NCBI GenBank assembly: GCA_028283855.1
Contig: JAPWJX010000003.1
Span: 310,001 to 374,000, forward strand
Source: Verrucomicrobium sp.
GTDB taxonomy: Bacteria > Verrucomicrobiota > Verrucomicrobiia > Methylacidiphilales > GAS474
Length of the DNA: 64,000 nt
Reading direction: 5' to 3'
The position numbers were made by a program, and so were the translations under genes. Shown one piece after another: positions 59,399 to 64,000 of the stretch. Position 1 is the stretch's first letter, and every line of letters starts with the position of its first letter. The notes beneath the pieces were generated by a model, which did no database searches, was not told where the DNA came from, and saw only the letters and a program-made list of their open reading frames with translations.

Positions 59399-60439
59399 AT
59401 GGAAACGCGTCAACTCGGCGGCTCGGGCCTCAAGGTCCCCGTCCTTAGCTTCGGCACCGGCACCTTCGGCGGCAGCAACGAATTCTTCAAGACCTGGGGC
59501 GAAACCCAGGCCCAGGAAGCCACGCGCCTCGTCGACATCTGCCTGGAAGCGGGCCTGAACCTCTTCGACTCCGCCGACATTTACTCCGACGGCGCCTCGG
59601 AAGAAGTCCTGGGCAGGGCCATCGCCGGGCGGCGCGGCCAGGTGCTCATCTCCACCAAGGCGACCTTCCGCGCCGGAAAAGGGCCGAACGACGTCGGCTC
59701 CTCCCGCCAGCACCTCACCCGCGCCCTGGAAGGCAGCCTCCGCCGCCTGGGGACCGACTACGTCGACCTCTACCAGATGCACGGCTTCGACGCCCTCACC
59801 CCGGTGGAGGAAACCCTCGAGACCCTCGACGGCTTCATCCGCTCCGGGAAGGTCCGCTACATCGGCTGCTCCAACTTCTCCGGCTGGCACCTCATGAAAT
59901 CCCTGGCCGCTTCCGAACGGCTCGGGCTGGCCCGCTACGTCGCCCACCAGGCCTACTACTCCCTCGTCGGGCGCGAGTACGAATGGGAACTGATGCCCCT
60001 GGGCGTCGACCAGAAAGTCGGCGCGGTGGTCTGGAGCCCGCTGGGCTGGGGCCGCCTGACCGGCAAGATCCGCCGCGGCGCGCCGCTGCCGGAGACGACC
60101 CGCCTCCGCTCCCAGCTCTCCAACGACAAGGGCCCGCAGGTGGAGGACGAATATCTCTTCCGCGTCGTCGACGCGCTCGACGAAGTGGCCAAGGAGACCG
60201 GCAAAACCGTCCCGCAAGTCGCCCTCAACTGGCTCCTGCAGCGGCCCACCGTCTCCACCGTCATCGTCGGCGCGCGGAATGAGGAGCAGCTGCGGCAGAA
60301 CCTGGGCGCCGTGGGCTGGAATTTGACCGCCGCGCAGACGGCCAAGCTCGACGCCGCCAGCAAGGTGGCCCCGGCCTATCCTTACTGGCACCAGGCCCAG
60401 TTCGAAGAGCGCAACCCGTTCCCCGTCTCCATCTCCTAA
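59399..60439 (+). CDS. Aldo/keto reductase
   Basis: This 346-residue NAD(P)H-dependent oxidoreductase has the tetrad Asp/Tyr in LFDSADIYSDGASEE, Lys in VLISTKATFRAG and His in VDLYQMHGFDALTPVEETLE. VIVGARNEEQLRQNLGAVGW is the cofactor-binding end. It resembles the YdhF/AKR11-12 group. The start ATG lies in an AT-rich gap (TTCAATAAATATGAATTAATCGT) that probably holds the promoter. An MFS transporter gene follows 1 nt after its stop, so the two are co-transcribed. Confidence 0.92.
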   Translation: METRQLGGSGLKVPVLSFGTGTFGGSNEFFKTWGETQAQEATRLVDICLEAGLNLFDSADIYSDGASEEVLGRAIAGRRGQVLISTKATFRAGKGPNDVGSSRQHLTRALEGSLRRLGTDYVDLYQMHGFDALTPVEETLETLDGFIRSGKVRYIGCSNFSGWHLMKSLAASERLGLARYVAHQAYYSLVGREYEWELMPLGVDQKVGAVVWSPLGWGRLTGKIRRGAPLPETTRLRSQLSNDKGPQVEDEYLFRVVDALDEVAKETGKTVPQVALNWLLQRPTVSTVIVGARNEEQLRQNLGAVGWNLTAAQTAKLDAASKVAPAYPYWHQAQFEERNPFPVSIS

Positions 60440-60440
60440 A

Positions 60441-61589
60441 GTGAACTGGCCTCTCATGGCGTTGGCCGTTGCCGCGTTCGGCATCGGCACGACGGAATTT
60501 GTCATCATGGGCCTGCTGCCGGAAGTGGCGCAGGATCTCTCCGTCTCCATCCCGCGGGCCGGGCTCCTCATCTCCGCCTACGCGCTAGGCGTGGCCCTGG
60601 GCGGCCCGCTCCTGGCCCTCTTCACCGTCCGCCTGCCGCGGAAGGCGACCCTGGGCTGGATGATGGCGATCTTCACCGCGGGCAACCTGGCCTGCGCCCT
60701 TTCCCCGAACTACACGTGCCTCCTGGCGGCGCGCGTCCTCACCTCCTTCTGCCATGCCGCCTTCTTCGGCATCGGATCGGTGGAGGCCGCCAGCCTGGTG
60801 CCGAAGGAAAAGCGCGCCCAGGCCATGGCCTTCATGTTCAGCGGCCTGACGATCGCCAACATCATCGGCGTGCCGCTGGGCACCATGCTGGGGCAGGCCG
60901 CCGGATGGCGGTCCACATTCTGGGCCGTCACCGCCATCGGCATCGCGGCGATGGCCGCCGTCGCCTACTGGCTGCCGCCCTCCCGGCAGGAAAAGCCGGC
61001 CGGATTCCGCCGGGAGCTGCGCGTCCTGCGCTCTCCCCAGGTCTGGCTGGCCCTGGCGATCAGCGTCGGCGCCTCCATCAGCCTCTTCGCCTTCTTCACC
61101 TACATCGCCCCCTACCTGCGGACGGTCACGGGCATCGCCCCGCACCGCGTCGGCGCCGTGCTCCTCCTCTTCGGCGTCGGCTTCACGCTGGGCAACTATA
61201 TCGGCGGCAAGCTGGCCGATTGGAAGCTGATGCCCGCCCTCATCGGCATCTTCGTCGCCCTGACCGCGATCCTCGTCCTCTTCCAGGTCACGGGCACCCA
61301 TCCGCTCTGGGCGGTGCTCAACATGATCGCGTGGGGAGCGGCCTCCTTTGCCTGCTGCGCGACGCTCCAGACCCGCGTCGTCGACAAGGGGCATGAGGGG
61401 CCCAACCTGGCCTCCACCCTCAACATCGGCGCCTTCAACCTGGGCAACGCCGCCGGGGCCTGGGTCGGCGGCCGCGCGATCGACGCCGGGTGGGCGCTCA
61501 CCCGCCTGCCCTTCCTGGGCGCGGCGTTCGCCGTGGTCGCGCTGGGGTTGACGCTCTTTTCCTACCGGCTCGACCGCCGGGAAAGCTGA
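60441..61589 (+). CDS. MFS transporter, DHA1 (AraJ/YdhP-like) family
   Basis: This 382-residue protein has twelve predicted helices. The start GTG gives MNWPLMALAVAAFGIGTTEF then VIMGLLPEVAQDL, the opening of the DHA1 group that exports sugars, purine ribonucleosides or drugs. The conserved loop reads RLPRKATLGWMMAIF, a weakened version of motif A. It is coupled to the aldo/keto reductase and may export its product or substrate. The specific cargo is unknown. Confidence 0.9.
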   Translation: MNWPLMALAVAAFGIGTTEFVIMGLLPEVAQDLSVSIPRAGLLISAYALGVALGGPLLALFTVRLPRKATLGWMMAIFTAGNLACALSPNYTCLLAARVLTSFCHAAFFGIGSVEAASLVPKEKRAQAMAFMFSGLTIANIIGVPLGTMLGQAAGWRSTFWAVTAIGIAAMAAVAYWLPPSRQEKPAGFRRELRVLRSPQVWLALAISVGASISLFAFFTYIAPYLRTVTGIAPHRVGAVLLLFGVGFTLGNYIGGKLADWKLMPALIGIFVALTAILVLFQVTGTHPLWAVLNMIAWGAASFACCATLQTRVVDKGHEGPNLASTLNIGAFNLGNAAGAWVGGRAIDAGWALTRLPFLGAAFAVVALGLTLFSYRLDRRES

Positions 61590-61593
61590 CGCC

Positions 61594-64000
61594 TTACTTC
61601 TTGGCGAAGAGGGCCCGGACGGCCGCGGCGTTTTCCAGCGCGAGGGCCTTGGCGGCCAAGGCCTGAAGGTCGCCGTAGGCGCACTCCCGCAGCCGCGCCT
61701 TGAGGGCGGGGATGCGCGCGGGGGACATGCTCAGCTCGTCGACGCCGAGGCCGACGAGGACCTGCGCCGCCGCGGGATCGCCGGCGGCCTCGCCGCAGAT
61801 GGCCACCTTCTTTTTGTGCGCGTGGGCGGCCCTCACCACGGAGGCGATCAGCTGGAGCACGGCCGGGTGAAGCGCGTCCTGAAGCGCCGCCAGGGCGGAG
61901 TTGCCGCGGTCGGCGGCCAGGGCGTATTGGGTCAGGTCGTTGGTCCCGATGGAGAAGAAATCAGCCTCCCGCGCCAGGGAATCGGCCAGGAGCGCGGCGG
62001 CGGGGATCTCGATCATGACGCCGAGCGGCGCGGGCCAGAGGTGCGGGCGGCCTTCCTTTTCCAGGGCGGCGTGCGCCGTCTCCAGCGCGGCGCGGGCCAG
62101 CCGCAGCTCGGAAAGGTCGCTGACCATCGGGAGCAAAAGATGGATGTCACGCCCCGCCCCGGCGCGCAGGAGGGCGCGGAGCTGGGTCTGGAAAAGCTCC
62201 GGCTCCCGCAGGCAGAGCCGCAACGCGCGGACGCCCAGGAAAGGATTGGCCTCCGGAGCCATGTGGAGATAGGGCAGATTCTTGTCGCCGCCCGCGTCGA
62301 GCGTGCGGACGACCACCGGCATCTTCCCGGCGGCGTCGAAGATTTTCTCGAGAAGGGCGACCTGCTCCTCCTCGTTCGGCGGGGTGGGACGGTCCAGGAA
62401 AAGGAACTCCGTGCGCAGGAGGCCCACGCCTTCCGCGCCCTTGGCGCGCGCCGAGGCTGCGTCCTTTTCCCCGCCGATGTTCGCCAGGACCTCGACATGA
62501 TGCCCGTCCTTCGTGACGGCGGGCTCAAGGGCGGCCTTCTCCTCCGCGGCGCGCGCGGCGGCTTCCGCCTGGCGGCGAGCTTCCAACTTTTGGCGCAGCG
62601 CCGGATCGGGATCGATCCACACCTCCGCCGACGTGCCGTCAAAGGCGACGGTCGTCCCCGCCCGCAGGGCCTCAAGAAGGCCCCGCGCCTGGACGAGGGC
62701 CGGGATGCCGCGGCCGCGCAGGAGCACGGCGCTATGGGAGGTGGTGCCGCCGTCGCGGCAAAGGACGCCCAGGACGCGGCGAGGGGAAAGGGAGGCGGCG
62801 TCGCTCGGCGCCAGGTCGTCAACGACGAGGATTCCCGGCTCCGGGAGGTCAAAGACGGGCGGCACGGAAACGCCCAGGGCGGCCAGGACGCGGCGGCCCA
62901 CGTCGACCATGTCGGCGGCGCGCTGGCGGAGGTATTCGTCCTCCAGCGCGCGGTAATGGGCGACGAGGCGGGCGGCGCTCTCCCGCCAGGCGGCGGGCGC
63001 GGCCTGGCCTTCCTTGATGAGGGATTGGGCCGTCTCCACCAGCGCAGGATCGTCCAGGAGGAGGAGTTGGGCCTCGAAGATCGCCGCGCGCTCCGCGCCG
63101 AGGGAGGCGTGGGCCTTTCCGTATTCGGCGGTAAGGTCTTTCCGCGCCGTGGCCAGGGCGGCCTCCAGGCGCTTGGCCTCCGCGTCGGCGCCCGCGCCGG
63201 GCGCGGCGGCGACTTCCGGCAAGGCGGCATCGGCAAAAAAGGCGGGGCCGAGGGCAAGCCCTCCGCCGAGCGGCTGGGCGACGGCCTCTCCGCGCGGCGT
63301 GGACGCCGCTTTTTCCTGCTTTTTTTGCGGGACGGCGGCGGGCAGCGGGGAGACTTCCTCTCCCAGGCCGGCGGCGATGAGCTGCCTTAACTCCTCCAGC
63401 GCCTCCCCGGCGTGGGGGCCGTGCGCGCCGAGGCGGACGGTGTGCCCCTGGAGAATTTCGAGCCCGCCGACGCTGCTCAGGCTGCGGGCGGAGACGGGGC
63501 CCCGGCCCGTGGTGGCGTTGGAAATGGTGATGTCGGCGTCCTTGAAGCGGCCCGCGGCCTGGATGAGCTTGGCGGCGGGACGGGCATGAAGGCCGTGCGG
63601 ATTGAGGATGACGGCCTCGACGCTCTTCTCCGCGCCGTTGGCGAAGGCCGCCTCCGCCGCCGGGACAGGCGCCGGAGCCTGGGGCACGCCCAGCTGGTTT
63701 TCCTTCTGCTTGAGCGCCTTTTCCGCCTCCCGGGCCACTTCGTCCAGGGAGAGGCCGAGGTTGGCCGAGACGCCCGCCGCCACCGCGCCTTCAACGAAGG
63801 GGGCCGCGCAGAGGCGGACCCGCGCGCGGTCGGCGTCTTCCAGGAAGCCGAGGGCGGTTTCCGCGGAAAGAAGGGCGCTGCCCATGTCCATGAGGAGAAG
63901 CGCGCCGTCCTCCTTGAGCACCGTTTGCAGCGCCTCGAGAATCTCGGTGGCGTCGGTGCCCAGCTCGGCCCGGTTTTCGCCGGTGCCGGCGGCCAGGGCC
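61594..64000 (-). CDS. dhaM: DhaM-HPr-enzyme I fusion (PTS-type phosphotransferase), N-terminus outside the window
   Basis: At least 802 residues are visible and the frame stays open to the window edge. The visible part begins in a DhaM/EIIA-man domain (ELGTDATEILEAL, then LLLMDMGSALLSAETAL). It continues into an HPr domain with phosphoacceptor His in LNPHGLHARPAAK, then full-length enzyme I. EI shows GILVVDDLAPSD, GGTTSHSAVLLRGRGIPAL with the active His, LLRTEFLFL, DIHLLLPMVSDLSELRLARA and KVAICGEAAGDP. In this architecture PEP phosphorylates EI, then HPr, then the IIA domain, which rephosphorylates the ADP of dihydroxyacetone kinase DhaL. It could alternatively drive other PTS targets. dhaKL would lie upstream, outside the window. 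Confidence 0.9.
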   Translation of the reverse strand, partial: ALAAGTGENRAELGTDATEILEALQTVLKEDGALLLMDMGSALLSAETALGFLEDADRARVRLCAAPFVEGAVAAGVSANLGLSLDEVAREAEKALKQKENQLGVPQAPAPVPAAEAAFANGAEKSVEAVILNPHGLHARPAAKLIQAAGRFKDADITISNATTGRGPVSARSLSSVGGLEILQGHTVRLGAHGPHAGEALEELRQLIAAGLGEEVSPLPAAVPQKKQEKAASTPRGEAVAQPLGGGLALGPAFFADAALPEVAAAPGAGADAEAKRLEAALATARKDLTAEYGKAHASLGAERAAIFEAQLLLLDDPALVETAQSLIKEGQAAPAAWRESAARLVAHYRALEDEYLRQRAADMVDVGRRVLAALGVSVPPVFDLPEPGILVVDDLAPSDAASLSPRRVLGVLCRDGGTTSHSAVLLRGRGIPALVQARGLLEALRAGTTVAFDGTSAEVWIDPDPALRQKLEARRQAEAAARAAEEKAALEPAVTKDGHHVEVLANIGGEKDAASARAKGAEGVGLLRTEFLFLDRPTPPNEEEQVALLEKIFDAAGKMPVVVRTLDAGGDKNLPYLHMAPEANPFLGVRALRLCLREPELFQTQLRALLRAGAGRDIHLLLPMVSDLSELRLARAALETAHAALEKEGRPHLWPAPLGVMIEIPAAALLADSLAREADFFSIGTNDLTQYALAADRGNSALAALQDALHPAVLQLIASVVRAAHAHKKKVAICGEAAGDPAAAQVLVGLGVDELSMSPARIPALKARLRECAYGDLQALAAKALALENAAAVRALFAKK

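Overview
This is a GC-rich (about two thirds G+C) stretch of a Gram-negative chromosome. A complete Tol-Pal operon, a secreted repeat protein with a signal peptide, O-antigen-type polymerase and glycosyltransferase genes, and TPR proteins all point to a double-membrane cell. The gene repertoire (class I IlvC, a deoxyhypusine-synthase-like protein, an autotransporter-like repeat protein) suggests Verrucomicrobiota or a relative. That placement is inference, because the window has no rRNA or tRNA. No insertion sequence, phage, plasmid or CRISPR element was seen.

Layout. 1-2264: start of a large exported repeat protein (minus strand, running off the window). 2265-2657: a non-coding leader with three inverted repeats. 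2658-5016: ilvN-ilvC and a TPR membrane protein. 5027-9157: a fluoride-response block. One fluoride riboswitch precedes enolase (fluoride inhibits enolase) and another precedes crcB-DUF190-HAD phosphatase; glpF lies between them. 9166-14260: deoxyhypusine-synthase-like protein, small lipoprotein, O-antigen-ligase-like protein, RNase P RNA, beta-helix protein and a HAD phosphatase. 14326-19037: glycosyltransferase, birA and a large TPR protein. 19029-24332: operon xseB-dxs-unknown-argG-argE-like. 24416-25779: three cytidine-deaminase domains in two genes. 25776-30519: tolQ-tolR-tolA-tolB-pal-tatC. 30584-37264: J-domain protein, a putative HExxH protein, an ABC exporter and a glycosidase-glycosyltransferase fusion. 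37358-42871: purC, then three tandem genes of the same unnamed HExxH family. 42889-52575: DoxX, fumC, YciI-like, cytochrome b561 with a catalase-like peroxidase, lipase, Nudix, glycosyltransferase and cheA. 52642-55317: five overlapping genes resembling a cbb3-oxidase operon. 55314-64000: nitroreductase, beta-hydroxyacid dehydrogenase, GH32, aldo/keto reductase, MFS and a DhaM/HPr/EI fusion.

Most unusual observations. (1) Four paralogues (31660-32904, 38261-39880, 39894-41372, 41369-42871) share a domain that I cannot assign to a named family. Three carry HEALH/HEGLH zincin-type motifs and one has lost the motif. (2) The cbb3-like cluster encodes a subunit-I homologue in which, by my alignment to the remembered consensus, all six heme and copper histidines are replaced, while its c-type cytochrome partners look intact. 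(3) Two fluoride riboswitches have translational (Shine-Dalgarno-sequestering) platforms; the eno one appears to act through a short leader ORF whose stop overlaps the eno start. (4) Three genes (HAD, tolA, the subunit-I homologue) are each broken by what looks like one extra base in a G/C triplet run. This suggests either systematic assembly error or real frameshifts.
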